Source: Calcarisporiella thermophila CBS 279.70
Lineage: Eukaryota; Calcarisporiellomycota
Direction of reading: 5' to 3'
Length of the DNA stretch: 64,000 nucleotides
NCBI RefSeq assembly: GCF_041956535.1
Contig: NW_027192206.1
Location: 98,012 to 162,011, forward strand
The notes under the pieces were generated by a model. That model saw only the letters and a list, made by a program, of their open reading frames with translations, searched no databases and was not told where the DNA came from. The translations under genes were made by a program, and so were the position numbers. Below, one piece after another: positions 11,274 to 23,707 of the stretch; the first letter of the stretch is position 1; each line of letters opens with the position of its first letter.

Positions 11274-13624
11274 GACGATGAGAAAAAAGAGGGTGCCTCC
11301 CAAACCTGAAGAAGAAGAAGAAGAAGAAGGAGAGTGTGTTGTTGATTCCACAAGCACAGTAGAGAAGGAGGGGGGAGAAGGCCTGGGAAAGCAAAGAAGA
11401 GGACTGGAAACGGGGGAGGGGGGGAAACGAAAGACAATGACAAATATAAACAAATGAAGACCAACTAGAAAAAGAAGTACCGAAAATAGGCAACTATTTA
11501 TAGGCCCGTTGTTTCGCGGGGCAAACATGGCATTCCGCAAGAATCATGGAAAGCATGGTTCGCGGGAACACAAACCGAAGAGCTATTTGTCTTGATTGGT
11601 CTTGGAATTAATGCATGTTTGAGTTGCGTTGATGTCCCGATGATGTCAATTGGAGAGGCTTTTCCGAAGCTTACACACAAAAATTATTAGGGGTGAAGAG
11701 GGGGTTGCGGCTCATCCTTCCAAGGACCAGAGCTGGCTGGGGCGGCCCTTCTCTGCGAAGCCCTTGAGCCGAGACTGGAGGGAGGCGCGCGGTGGTGCAG
11801 AGGGCCTAGAAACGGTCGGGCCAAAGTGGGAAAAGAAAAAAATTAGACTGGTGGCGGAGTTGGCGGCCGTAGAATAGAAGCCCTCTCATTCGGCCGATTC
11901 CCGCTCCTTATTCTCAGGGCCCGCACATAAGGAAATAGGCTAGGGCGGTGAAAGTCTCCGGTTGGTGCCATGAGGTTTGTGTATTGGGGGAAGAGCGGGG
12001 AGGTTCTGTGGTTTTATTCTCTTTTGAGAGTAGGCGCATCATTCATCCACATGAATCTTTGGGGAGAATATACCTAACTGAGTGTAAAGGAGCCAGAGTT
12101 TCCCACGGTAGCTCTTTACAGCTGGTGGGCTCTTCTATAGCTTCTCGAGAGCCTTTCGATGGTTTTGCCAAGGAGATGCAACGTGTCCCTGGTGAAATCT
12201 TTCCCATTTCCTTATTGGAAGGGGGGAGAAAGGCCCTAGGTTAGCCCCGTGGAATACAAGCTGGCCACTAGGTACAAGCCGAAGTTGGCGAGGGGAGGGG
12301 GGAGGGGGAAAGAGGAGGAACTCGGGAGCAATTCGGGACAGCGAAATTAGCCGGCCGAAAATCGTCGGCGAGTGTACCACACTTGCAACGCACGTCAATA
12401 GCTTGGTCAAAGCATATTCCGGGGCCATATCGGCAATTTCCAGTGGTGCCCGGGTGTCCAGTCCTCATGAGTGAAAACCCGAATTGGCATCCACAAACAC
12501 ACCTACACTCTAGGGAAGGGAGAGGGCTCACAATCAATTCAGAGTCAACTGGCGGATTCTGTTTGGAGAGCCAATTCCAGCCTCGCCGTCATCCGCCTAT
12601 GTCGAAGGGCAAATAAGGGTTGGATGGTTTTGGCATCTTTGGCATTAAGGTCTAAGGAGTGCCATTGGAAGTGCAAGTTAATCTGCGGTTTAAATTGGAT
12701 CGAAACAAGCGCATGCAGCCCAGAGTGTGGTTCACATGGGGCCTCCAAATTTGTTGTTTGATCAAGATGTGCGTTCTTAATATCGGATAATTTACTAAAG
12801 CCAATTAATCGCATTTTGTTTCATGTCTGGTCCAATTCCGCAAAATTAGTAAACTGAATTAATGTATTCTTTAGGGTGGAAAGAGACCCCCCTTGTTTTT
12901 TGAAAGCCAGAATTCTAACTATCCTTAAGGACAAAAAAAAGTAGGCTATTTCATCCGTTTTTATTTAACCAAAGCATCAGCCCAAGGGGCTAGAAAAGTG
13001 TACAGGCGACTCTAGTCAAATGCTTTTGTTAGATACAGTTTTGAGATCTCTTTTGTTGAAACTCTAGAGCATTTCAAGTACCGATTATGGTTCGTCATAC
13101 CAAACAGCAGGTGCAGACGACATCCGATGAAGATTATGTGTAGTGTTTCGAGGGAAAAGCTCCAAGGCTCTACCCCAAATCAACAAAGAAATAGATTCGG
13201 AAGCGAGTTGAAGAATCGGGAACCGCAGAATTGTGCCGTCTGATCGACAAGTTTCACAAATGCTCCTCGAGCAGATAAAGTGTAGGCAGTCTACCGTCCA
13301 GTAATGCAGCTCACTGATACTGCATTACTGAACCAACGCGAGAGCGATGGTTCTCAAGGAGATGAATTCATATTCCTGGTATATTTTATACTAGTGATTT
13401 TATCATTCTGTCAATGAGGTCTCGGTAGGAGGATAGGGATTTACGCTAGTGACGACGTTCTGCCGTATTTTAACAGGGGGTCGAGTGTAAATCGGCCATT
13501 GTATTCTAAAAAAGGCCCAAAACAGATATTGCCCGTCTAAGACGGGATGGACCGTATTGGGGCTGCTGATCATAATAAGAAAGCGAAAATCGCTTATTTC
13601 CCCCAAGCAGTCGCTTCGAGAGCA
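11274..13624. other. Intergenic
   Basis: It starts with a GAA trinucleotide repeat at about 11308-11330, which on the minus strand is the pyrimidine tract of a probable 5'UTR intron of the UNC93-like gene. The rest holds only short frames without motifs. Sequence becomes AT-rich from about 12750 to 13500. A TGCAGCTCACTGATACTGCA-like imperfect inverted repeat lies near 13306-13325. No gene seen. Confidence 0.5.
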
Positions 13625-15511
13625 ATGCAATTCCAATTTTGTCGTTACTTTAACAACTGGCTCCTATTTGGGTTGCTCGCCATCTCGCGTCTGCTTGCTA
13701 CGCAGGCCCAGGCCAAGGTGGTCGAGTTTAACTTTACCATTTCTCGCACGGTGCTATACCCCGACTGTCGTAATACCTCGTTGGTGGTCGTCAATGGGAT
13801 GTCCCCCGGCCCCCCCATTCACGTCAACCTCAACGACATCCTTATCGTCAATGTGCGAAATGAGATGCCCGATCCTGAGGATGCGGTGACGATGCATTGG
13901 CACGGCTTTCACCAGATCGGAACGCTTACATCCGATGGTGTCCCCGGCGTCACCCAGTATCCCATCGGCTTCAACAGCACCTATCGCTATGCATTCAAGT
14001 TCAGAGAAACACCCGGCACCTATTTTTATCACACCCACACGAAATTGCATATGGTAAGTGTCGTTAGCCAGGAGCGGAGTGGGAATCTCTAGAACGTGCG
14101 GCAGAGAAAACTGATCCCTTTGTAAATGATAGTATGGAGCGCATGGAGCACTAATCGTACATGAGCTAGGTTGGAACGGGCATCGTCCCGAGGATGGGCT
14201 TCAGTATGACGAGGAGAGAACCATCGTTCTCTCTGACTTTCTCAACGCGGATCTTAGTTCAGCAAATCGGAATGATTTGGCAAACTACGTCAACCGCTAT
14301 GGCAATTTGGATGCAAACGGTGTGTTTATCAATGGCAGGACCCTAAACTGCACTAACCATCTCGGGTAGCCTCAATTACTCGAGGTCGAGCCACAAAAGA
14401 CGTATCGCTTACGCCTGATTAACGCCGGAATCAGCGTCTACCAAGCATTCAAAATCGAAGGACAAGACCTGGAGTTGGTTGAGGCCGATGGCCATCTACT
14501 CAAGCCCCTAACCGTTCCTCAAGTTGAGCTTCATCTCGGCCAACGCTACTCGGCTTTGTTGCGCACCAATAAACGACCCGCCAGCTACCTCATTGGTACA
14601 CGCACGGGGAATGAGACGGCCCAGGATGTTTGCGCGGCCATGTGGTTACAGTATCCATACGCACCGCCGCCCATTTTGCCCAAGAGTTTTGATGAAGTCA
14701 ATAAAACGGTCTTCAACCTGATTCCCGAGGTCCAGATAAGCACAGGTTGGGTGGCTAGCCGATTACAAGCAAAGTTGAATGACAACTATCACCCCCCTCT
14801 GCCACACACGCGTGAGATCATTATCGATCTAAGAGGCAATAGTAATGCAAGCACTTTTTCTGACTTTTGGACCGTCAATGGAGTGCCCTTCCATTCTCCC
14901 AGTTTGCCCATGATCCTCAACGACACGATCATGAAACAACCGCCGTCCAAGTCCCTCCGCGAACTTGAGAACGGCTACGATCCGCAAACCAACACCTACC
15001 CGGTTCAGGAGGGCGAGGTGATCCAAGTAGTCCTGCAGAATCATGCCGTCGATGCGGGGGGTGTAGTTTTGTGTATGTAGCCCAATTTCTCCGCTCCCCC
15101 CCTCCCCCAACTTATGAGGGTGGCTGGTCTACATTTCCGATTTCACCTCTAACCTTTGTTTGCCTCTTGATAGCTCACCCGTGGCATTTGCATGGCCATG
15201 CCTTTTGGGATCTGGGGAGTGGACCGGGCGCCTACATTTCAAGCAATAGCACCAGTCTCCTCAACACAAAAGACCCCATCCTTCGCGATACGACGGTCAT
15301 CTACTCGTATGTCAAGGATCAGAGCTCGATCCCCGGCGGTAAGCCGGTCGGATGGCGGGTACTTCGTTTTGTTGCCAATAATCCCGGGTTGTGGTTCTCG
15401 CATTGCCATATTGGACTTCATCACCTGGATGGCATGGCATTTGTCTTTGCAGAGAGAAGTAAAAACAACACCGTTCCGATGCTTCTCCATAGCACCAATA
15501 CCCTTGGCTAG
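13625..15511 (+). CDS. Laccase-like multicopper oxidase with in-frame TAG
   Basis: Secreted multicopper oxidase of laccase/ascorbate-oxidase type. Long exons are 13625..14053, 14133..15072 and 15174..15511. The signal peptide is MQFQFCRYFNNWLLFGLLAIS. Copper ligands read in order: HWHGFHQ, YFYHTHTKLHM, HPWHLHGHAFWD and HCHIGLHHLDGM. There is no C-terminal membrane anchor, so it is not a Fet3-type ferroxidase. In-frame TAG at 14367-14369 interrupts clear coding sequence: INGRTLNCTNHLG before it, PQLLEVEPQKTYRLRLIN after it. A possible 48-nt intron 14322..14369 (GTGTTT donor, CACTAAC branch, GGGTAG acceptor) would keep the frame and give 552 aa, but it deletes the conserved INGR segment. Either a nonsense allele or a regulated short intron. 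The downstream frame and all copper sites are intact. Confidence 0.8.
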
Positions 15512-16883
15512 TCAGGCGCTGGCGAGCGTGGCCTTGAGCCTCATGAGGCCAGCAGCCATGCATCTAAGGAGCATGGATTAGACTAGTTGGCCTTTGAAAT
15601 AGTCAATCCTTTGGCCTGTAAGGCATTTTAATAAATTCCACTGTATAGAGACACGAAGTTAGCTTGAGCATACAGGTTGGACACATGGACATCGACGCCA
15701 TTTTGAAAAGCTTTGTTCATCCTCAAACTTGGAAAGCCGGATTCCTCTCGTCCCGGTGTTATTAGAATTTAGACCACAACGCGTAGTTTCCAATGCACCA
15801 TCAATGGGCACAGCGCCATGGTGTATGGAGTGAACTATGGTGAAGGGGCTTGGTTGCAAACTCGGATTCCGGGGATAAAGAATGGCCATCTGAAAAAATG
15901 GACCTCTCTTTTCCAAACTGGCTCGAGGAGGTCGCACTGAAGATAAATTAAAGGATCTACCTACCTAGGGGAACCCGACTGACGACCACCGAGACTTGGA
16001 GAGGAGGAATCTCTTGCCGAAAATGGAGCAGAATACCAGGCTCCGATCATTTATCGTCTATCTTTTGTTTTTTCCCTCCTCTTGCATTGCATCGATGCCA
16101 CGATACTGTATGTGTGTGAATTATTCGCGGCATTCGGAGGCCCATTTTTGGAGGAGTCTCGAGAGAAAGTAAGTGTTTGCAAGGGGGGGCGATGCGCGGA
16201 GCGATGGGCCATCCGGGCGATTGAGAATTAACGTGCATGGAAAAAACTAAAAAATAGAAAGGGAGTGCGATGCATGTTATTAATTTCATGGAGGATTTAT
16301 TAATGAGTTGCTTGCGAAAAGGAGGCCAATCTCTATGCCTCTGCATCTGTGCACTTGCAAAATAAGGAAATTATGGGGAGGGGAGGCATTGCGTGGCGAC
16401 TGCGCAGCCTTCGCCGCAGCGGACGGAGGGCGCAGGCTCGAGGGGGCGACGAGGGCGGCCGTTTGCGGAGGGGGCGAGGAGCTGCGCGGGGCTAGATCGC
16501 CAGGTCCCCAGGACTGGGATTTGTCGGTTTTTGGGCCAAGGTTTAATTTCAGAGGTTTCAAAACAATTTCATTTCCGAGGGCTCTAGAGCTTGTGCGGAG
16601 CTTGGACTGCACGCTCGAATAAGGAAGGAATCAGCTCTCCAAACTGCATGCTTGCACAGAGATTTGCCCAAAACATCGCCCCGCAAGAGCAAATATATAC
16701 CTTCTCTGTTCTCCGGCTCTCAGCCTCGCCCCCTCTCTCCCTCCACCCCCACCCCAACCCGTCCCACACAGCTCTCCTTACAGCCCTTATGTAATCGGCC
16801 TCCCCTTCCATTCATTTCCTATTTCTCTGCATTCACCTGAAACACGGCCCTGCCCTACTCTTCATCCTTTCAGCAGCATCAAC
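15512..16883. other. Intergenic
   Basis: No gene seen; open frames lack motifs. GC-rich around 16380-16510. A TATATA element at about 16694-16699 followed by a long CT-rich tract precedes the coiled-coil gene by about 185 nt and is its likely core promoter. Confidence 0.5.
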
Positions 16884-18335
16884 ATGCTGGGAACAAGACG
16901 GTCCCCGACCCACCCCGCCCCGGTAACCAAACCCTCGACCCGGCATCCTCTGCGCCCTGCCCAATCGCTAACCTTTGCTCATCATTTGTCCTTTGTGTAG
17001 CCGCACTCCGACCGAGAGCTGGAAAAGAATCCCCTCAAGCGCTTGTTCAGATTCTCCAATCCGCCCAAATGGGATCCCTCTCGTCGCCCGGTGTCCGTGT
17101 ACGACTATGCAACCCCAAAGCCCCCGGAGAGACCCCTCTCCACTACCTCTGCAAAGAGCATTACATCAAGCTGCTCTCGGAGCATTAGTAGTATTTCGGA
17201 TCTCCCGCCCGCCCTGGCCGCCCGTCCCAAGAAGAAGGAGCTTCGGGACCGAAGGGCTCGCCCGCTCTCTTTACTGTTCGATTTCAGCGCTCGACGGTCG
17301 AACTCTCAGCCGCAACGGCAGCAATCCCTGGCAAAGAAGGTCAGCCTGGAGCACACTCTTGGGCCGGCTCCCAAGGTGCAAAAGGCATATCGAGTGGTGG
17401 AGGATGTGGATCATTACTATGAGTATTCTTCCGAGGAGGAGTATGAGAAGGAGGACGAGGGGTATGATGGGGAATGGGATGTCTACGACCGGATTTCCAA
17501 CGCTAGCTCCTCGCTCGACTCTACCGTGGGGAGGGCCCAGAGTGATCCACGGCGGCAGCAGGACATGAGGGCTGGGCCCAAGGTCGAGAGGTGCCTGCCG
17601 GCCGTGGCCCCCCCGATCCCAGTGGAGGACGAGGAGACGGAAGACGACGGAATCTCGGTCACCTCCTCCTACGCATCGGCCTCGCTTGCCCCCCGACCCA
17701 CCTCCATCAGCTCCTCTGGAAACACTTCCACCGCCACCTCCCACGAAATAGACCAGTCCTCCAGGATCCGCCAGCTGGAGCTCCAGCTCGAGCGGCTTAC
17801 CCTCCAGAACGTCCGATTACAGCGAGCCAGCCGCTTGCTCAAAGTGGATGCGGAAGAGCAGGCCACCGAGGCGCGGAGGCTTGCCGAGGATGAAGCCCAT
17901 CACCTGCGCTTACTGAACGTTCAGCTGCAACGTTCCAATCGGCTGATGATGCAGGAGCTTGACGAGATTGCCCAAGCTCGGCGCGACGCTGGGTTTGGGC
18001 CCGAGTATGAGTTTCTAGTGCAGCAGATGGCCTTCATGCACCGCCAGCTAGCGGGCCCGGATCCATCGCTGGCAAAGATGGATGGAGAAGAAGGCAAGCA
18101 GCAAAGAAGGCTCGAGGAGATCGAGCGCGAGAATGAGACCCTGCGCGAATCTCTTGCCCAGATGCGCGAGACCCTTCGCACTATCAAAGCATCCCACATG
18201 GACTTGGAGCGGAAATATCGCGCTGAGCTGACGGGATGCCGAGAGGGGATGCGCAAACGGCTGCCAACAAGAGAGGATGAAGAGGAGGAGGAAAAGCGGG
18301 AAGATGGGCAGCAGCGCATCGAGGTCGAGGCATGA
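16884..18335 (+). CDS. Coiled-coil protein of unknown function
   Basis: Exons 16884..16922 and 17001..18335 give 457 aa. The 13-codon first exon (MLGTRRSPTHPAP) joins in frame to PHSDRELEKNPLKRLFRFSN. Residues 1-220 are Ser/Arg/Pro-rich and disordered, with an acidic Tyr-rich patch (DVDHYYEYSSEEEYEKEDEG). From about 225 there are two long heptad-like stretches: IRQLELQLERLTLQNVRLQRASRLL onward, and RRLEEIERENETLRESLAQMRETLR. They are separated by FGPEYEFLVQQMAFMHRQL, and the protein ends in a highly charged tail. Such architecture suits a scaffold or cytoskeletal linker, but no family is recognised. No signal peptide or membrane segment. Confidence 0.75.
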
Positions 18336-18905
18336 AATGGAGTTGCAATAGGTTCAATCTTTTTTTGGTTTCTTTACTGATATATCTTTTCAAGTTTCTA
18401 CTCTATTCCAATTTTTGTTTGTCTTTTGTTGTTTCTTCTCATTACTTTTATTTTCTTTGCTTATCCACACTTCACTCTCACTCAATTTGTAGCATTCGCA
18501 ATAACTGTTAATAAGCTAAAATAGCCACGGCCGTAGTTTTAATGTAAAAAGGATTTCAAGGGTAGTTTGAATAAATTGCTTTCCCTTATTCTTTGCGGTC
18601 GGATGCGGGCTGCTTGGGTGGATGCTCTATATTAAATAAGCTTCTCAGCATTCGCCCCCCCTCCGTTGCATTAAAATAAAAAAAGGCAGTAATAAATAAA
18701 AATGCGGGATAGGGGAAATATGTACACATGATCTGAGTGAAAGAAGAGGGAACATATACGAAATAAAAAGAATAAATAAGGATAAGGGTCATCTATAGTC
18801 GAAAACGGCTCTCGTGTCCAGTATAAATAAGAGCCAAACCTACTTAACTATGAAAAAATAAACTTGAAGAAACAGCATGGGTCCCGAAAAGAGTCTCTAA
18901 TGCCA
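18336..18905. other. Intergenic between convergent genes
   Basis: 3' regions of the coiled-coil gene (plus) and the DHA2 exporter (minus), which are convergent. T-rich, with AATAAA-type strings near 18567-18575 and 18669-18700. No gene seen. Confidence 0.6.
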
Positions 18906-21087
18906 TCAGATGCTGGAGAGATCATTTTTATCGCCCTTTTCCTTCTCCGCTTCCTCTTGCTCGATCACCTCCTCCCTGTCTCCCGAGGAAGTGTCTTGAC
19001 TTGTTTGGCCACCCACACTATCCATATTCCCCTCGGTTGCAACCACTATCTCGTCGAGTCCCTCTTCGGCTTTCTCCTCCTCCTGCTCTCCAGACTTCGT
19101 CTCCTTCCCGGCAGCCGGCCGCTTCAACTTGTGCGCGAGAACGAACCACGTCGCCAGGAAACTCATACATGCAATTGGCGTCAACACCCGCCAAATCATA
19201 TGAATCCCCTGCACATAACATTCAATGGCCATGTCCCGCTGTTGGTCGGTCAAACGGCCCGGCTCATGAAGCACTTCGATCGACTGGCTGGCCAGCTTGG
19301 CTACGTCGGGAGGCAACACCGCCGGAAGACAACCCGACAGATGCGTGTTCAAAATCATGGCGCACACCGCAACTCCGATCACGCCCCCGAATACACGCGA
19401 GTAGTTACCAAGACTCGTTGAGACGGCAAGATCACGGAACGGCACGGCGCTCTGAATGGCAATCACGGCGGTGGTGAAGATGTTTCCGGCGCCGAGCCCG
19501 GCTACGACCGGGATCCCGTACAAGGCGGCCTCGCTAGAATGGGCGTCTAGTAAAAGGAAGATCCCCACTCCCACCGAGATTAGGGCCGTGCCCAAGCGAA
19601 GGAACCAACGGTAGCTCTGCGTGTAGGAAATCAAAAAGCCAATGACGGTGCCAACCGCACAAATGGCCATCTGCATAGGGATCATACGAACCCCCGACAT
19701 CGTCGCACTATCGCCCCTGACACTCTACAGTAATAGAATATCCGTGGTGAGCGTCTCCATCAAAAAGTCTTGCTGCAAACAAAGTAGATCCCAACCTGGT
19801 AATACATGGGCAAGTAGTAGACCAGCGAGAAGAACGTGAGACCAAAGAAGAAATTCGAGATGTACACGCTAAGCACGGTTCGAACCCGGAACAGATGGGG
19901 AGGGAAGATTGGCTCGGGGACCACCTTGATTTCCACCCACACCAACACCGCGAAGAACACCACTGCAATCACGAGGGGGGCGATGACTTCCGCCGTCCCC
20001 CATCCCGTCTCGGACCCCGCGAGAGTCAGGGCTACCAGCAAACAAGAGGAGGCAACCACCACCAGAATAGTGCCGATGAAATCAACTCGCTTGATCTTGC
20101 TGCGGAAAGAACCGCGGGGGGCAGGCATCCGGAGGTATATGAAGATGATCAGAAATGCCACCGCGCCGAATGGAAGATTGATGTAGAAAGTCCACCGCCA
20201 CGACACTTTGTCGGTCAACGCTCCACCTGAAAATAGAATCCAGCCGGTTAGTCCCTTTTTATTTTCCTAGCTCCCATTCCTCCCTCCTTGATCTATATCG
20301 AATGAAAAAGGGTTACCTAGCAATGGTCCGGCCACCGAGGAAATCGCAAAGACGGAGTTGATGAATCCTTGGTATTTACCCCGTTTATGCAGAGGCGTAA
20401 TCTCGCTGATGGCAATCATCACCATCGAAAACACCCCAGAACCTCCAATTCCTTGGAGCGCGCGGAAAGCTATCAACATGGCCATATTTTGGGCGACCCC
20501 ACAGAGGGCGGAGGTGATGAGGAAGAACACCACGCTCACGAGCAGCACAATTTTGCTACCGAAGATATTGGCGAACTTTCCAAAGAGCGGCTGGAAGCTA
20601 TGTGATCATAGGGGTCTCGGTTAGTATTCATGAAGTAAGTGTGGGAAAGAAACAGAGGGAAGGCGCCAATGGATTAGAATGAAACCCCACCTGTTGAAAC
20701 AGAGGATGTAAGAGGTCGCAATCCAGGATACAAGCTCGAGCTGGTGGAATTCCGAGGCTATCTTGGGCATGGCTGTGGACACAATGGTTGTATCCATTGC
20801 AGCGAGGAAAAGAGCAACACAGCATCTAATTTGGAATCAATCAGCCCATGTTCGGTTGGAATGACATCGAAAGGGAGGTCGATGGCCCACCCCATGACTT
20901 ACCCGACGATACTGATAATCAGCTGCCGGAATGGAAGTTCCGGGATCTCATCGGCTTCATGTTCAGCCTTTTTCTTGCTGCTCTTTTCCAGGTCGACGTC
21001 TGTCACTGCGGTTTCCGTAACGGAGACGGGTGTGGTATATCCGCTTTCTGAGCGCGCTGCCTCACTCGGCCTTGTATTGGAGCCCAT
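18906..21087 (-). CDS. DHA2-family (14-TM) drug:H+ antiporter
   Basis: Exons complement(18906..19724, 19796..20226, 20317..20597, 20691..20825, 20903..21087) give 616 aa, with all phases closing. The N-terminal about 50 residues are cytosolic and acidic. TM1 carries the DHA2 signature VALFLAAMDTTIVSTAMPKIASEF. WIATSYILC, FQPLFGKFANIFG, AFRALQGIGGSGVFSM and the motif-C-like [27 protein letters not shown] follow; the last is diagnostic for drug:proton antiporters. A further eight or so helices follow, then an acidic, Gln/Glu-rich cytosolic tail. The family exports azoles, dyes, siderophores or toxins from the plasma membrane; the substrate here cannot be inferred. It is divergent from the UNC93-like gene at 21905 across 817 nt. 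Confidence 0.92.
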
Positions 21088-21904
21088 GAGAATGGAGGGG
21101 TGTGAATGGGAATGAACGGCGCATTCGCCGAGTGAGAAAAATAATTTATAGTTTTAAAAAATGAGTTGGAAAAAGGTTTTTGCGTACACAAAACTGTCAA
21201 AATAAACTCTTAAGTTAGATGCCCACGTTTCGTTTTTGAATAATTCCAAGTCACAAGTGATTATCGGTGCCCCTAACCCCCAGGCGTTCCATCGTCCAAT
21301 ATGGTCCTATCTAGAGGGAAATAGAAATCCCATACTGAGGGTATACTGCACCAGGGCCGTCAAAACAAGGCTAAACATTTTTTAATCCCTTCCTACCATG
21401 AATCATACTATATCCGCACCTCTTGTACACTATTAGTGCATTTTCTCCGTCGCAACTTCAATTAAATCCAAACAAAAACATAGGTGCAAACGATGGCTTT
21501 GTTTTTTACCGGATAATTGTTAATATTTACCGTAAAAAATGGTTTTGGTAATCGAAACAGAAATTTGAACTCTAATTATTTGTTATGTTTTTTACAGCAA
21601 GCAGTGTGGGAAAGCAACCGTCCCACTCCTTTGTTCGAGACATTTTTCAAGAGACGAGAAGAGAGAGCAGCACCATAGCCATATTGGCACACTCCCTGCT
21701 CGCTTTCTGTAGAGTCAAACTTGCTTTACACAGTTCTCAACAAGCCTCGAATTTTCCCTTTTATATGTTGTGTATCGTCTAACCATCTTGACTCATCCTC
21801 CTTGGGCTTATGCAGAGGCATGGCTTTTAAGTCGTCCCCCCCCATAAAAAATACAGGGGGTAAGGTGCTCAGCTCCTAAATAATTTTCTCAGGTTAGAGC
21901 CACC
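21088..21904. other. Divergent intergenic (DHA2 exporter / UNC93-like copy 2)
   Basis: Shared upstream region of two transporter genes. AT-rich in the middle (about 21380-21600). No ORF with protein features. The region immediately before the UNC93-like ATG at 21905 carries a C-run and AAATAATTTTC. Bidirectional control is possible but unproven. Confidence 0.5.
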
Positions 21905-23354
21905 ATGTTGCGGTATAATAGCCCGCTCTTTCAAGTGATTTTGTTGGGTCTGGTGTGCTGGGCTTGCCCGGGGATGTTCAACGCTCTACAAGGTATCCAA
22001 GATGGGGAGCCCTCTGAAATATATATGAGATAAAAAAAAGAAAACCCCATTGTGCTATCGATGAAAATTCACTTGAATAGGGATGGGCGGAGGCGGCCAA
22101 GTGGACCATACCGTTGTCGACAAGGCCAACACGGCGGTCTATGCCTGTTTTGCCATCGTCGGGTTTGCTTCAGGCGGCATCTGCAACCTTCTGGGGCCGA
22201 AGCTGACTCTGTTTATTGGCACTCTTGGATTCGTGCTCTACGGCGGATCGCTTCTCACCTACAACCTTCGAGGCACCAGCGCCTTTGTGATTGCTTCAGG
22301 AGCAATCCTTGGGGTGTGCGCGGGGCTGCTCTGGACGGCTCAGGGAGTCATCATGCTAAGCTATCCCGACGCAAAGTCCAAGGGCCGCTATATATCCTTG
22401 TTTTGGAGCATCTTCAACATCGGCGGGGTGGTGGGGGGGCTGATCCCGCTCTTCATCAACCTCAACCACACCACGGCCGAATCGATCAGCAACGAGACCT
22501 ACATCGCCTTTATTGTTCTGATGGCCCTTGGGGCTGTCCTCTGCTTGACACTGCTTCCTCCACATAAGGTTGTGCGCGATGACGACTCACCCGTTGGTGA
22601 CACGAGGCTCCCAGATTGGCGGCGCGAGCTTATTGCAACCTTAAAGCTTGTGTTGAACAAGCGGCTGCTCGTGCTTGTGCCCCTCTGTTTTTCGTCCAAC
22701 TTCTACTACACCTATCACTTCAACGCGGTCAACGGCTTCTACTTCAACGTACGGACTCGCGCCCTCAATATCGTCATCTATTGGACCATGGAGATCATCA
22801 CCGCGTCCCTGTTTGGCCTCGTGTTGGACGCGAAGCAATTCAGCCGGCGGACGCGTGGGCTCCTGGGGCTCTTGACCATTTGCGTCGCAATGCTTCCCAC
22901 GTGGGCCGGAGCCGTCGTCTTCCAGCAGACCTATGACCGTACGCTCGAAAAACCCGCCGTCGATTGGACCGATCCGCGTTTTGCTGGAGCATTCGTCCTC
23001 TATGCCCTCTTCGGGCTGAACGATGCGCTCTGGCAGGTTTTTGCCTACTGGCTGCTCGGGGGTCTTTCGGATGATCCACAGGAGCTATCCCGTTATACCG
23101 GTTTCTACAAGAGTATCCAGAGCGCCGGCGCAGCTATAGCTTGGGCCATTGATGGAGCGGGCGTCTCTTATCGCGTGCAGGTGATTGTAAACTTTGCTTT
23201 GATACTTGCTGCACTTCCAGGCATGATCATGGTCATCTGTACCACGCCGGCCCAAAACACCTCAGCCGCCGAGCCCAGTGAAAAATGCTCGGTGGAACCC
23301 CCTCGAGTCATGAATATCACGCAACATATATCCAATGGAACTGAAAGCTCGTAA
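21905..23354 (+). CDS. UNC93-like major facilitator transporter (copy 2)
   Basis: Exons 21905..21992 and 22081..23354 give 453 aa, exactly the predicted length of copy 1, with the intron at the homologous Gln-Gly codon. The product begins MLRYNSPLFQVILLGLVCWACPGM and continues with GMGGGGQVDHTVVDKAN, LLGPKLTLFIGTLGFVLY, YPDAKSKGRYISLFWSIFNIGG, LLPPHKVVRDDD, FYFNVRTRALNIVIYWTME, and ALFGLNDALWQVFAYWLLG with GFYKSIQSAGAAIAWAIDG. Predicted polytopic membrane protein. Divergence from copy 1 is spread over the whole length, concentrated in loops and the C-terminal tail, so the duplication is not recent. Substrate unknown. Confidence 0.88.
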
Positions 23355-23707
23355 TGTCTGCAATGACGGTATATCAAGAGTTTTCTAGTTTGCACCCAGT
23401 TATCATTCCTCTTCTTTTTTTCACAATCACTTTCAAATTAATATTAGTTCAATTCATTTCTCTCCAACTAGAGTGGGTTGTATCGCCGAATGGAAAATCG
23501 GCCGTGTCTTTCGTCTCATTATTTCTCATGGGAAAAAAACTCAGGAAAACAGAATGGAAAACAATCTATTAAAGAGGAAAAAAAAACAAATAAACATAAA
23601 GTCAAACAAAACAATATGATCGGACGTACATCAAATTCAAACAGATTAAAAACAAAAAGAAAATCCAAACTGACGTTCTTCAGAATCCATTATTTTTGGT
23701 TCTATTT
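23355..23707. other. Intergenic between convergent genes
   Basis: 3' ends of UNC93-like copy 2 (plus) and RCC1 (minus). A-rich from about 23530 to 23690. No gene seen. Confidence 0.6.

Noticed and set aside
9819-23354. Secondary-metabolite gene cluster
   Set aside because: Transporters and an oxidase are present, but no synthase, NRPS, PKS, terpene cyclase or pathway regulator.
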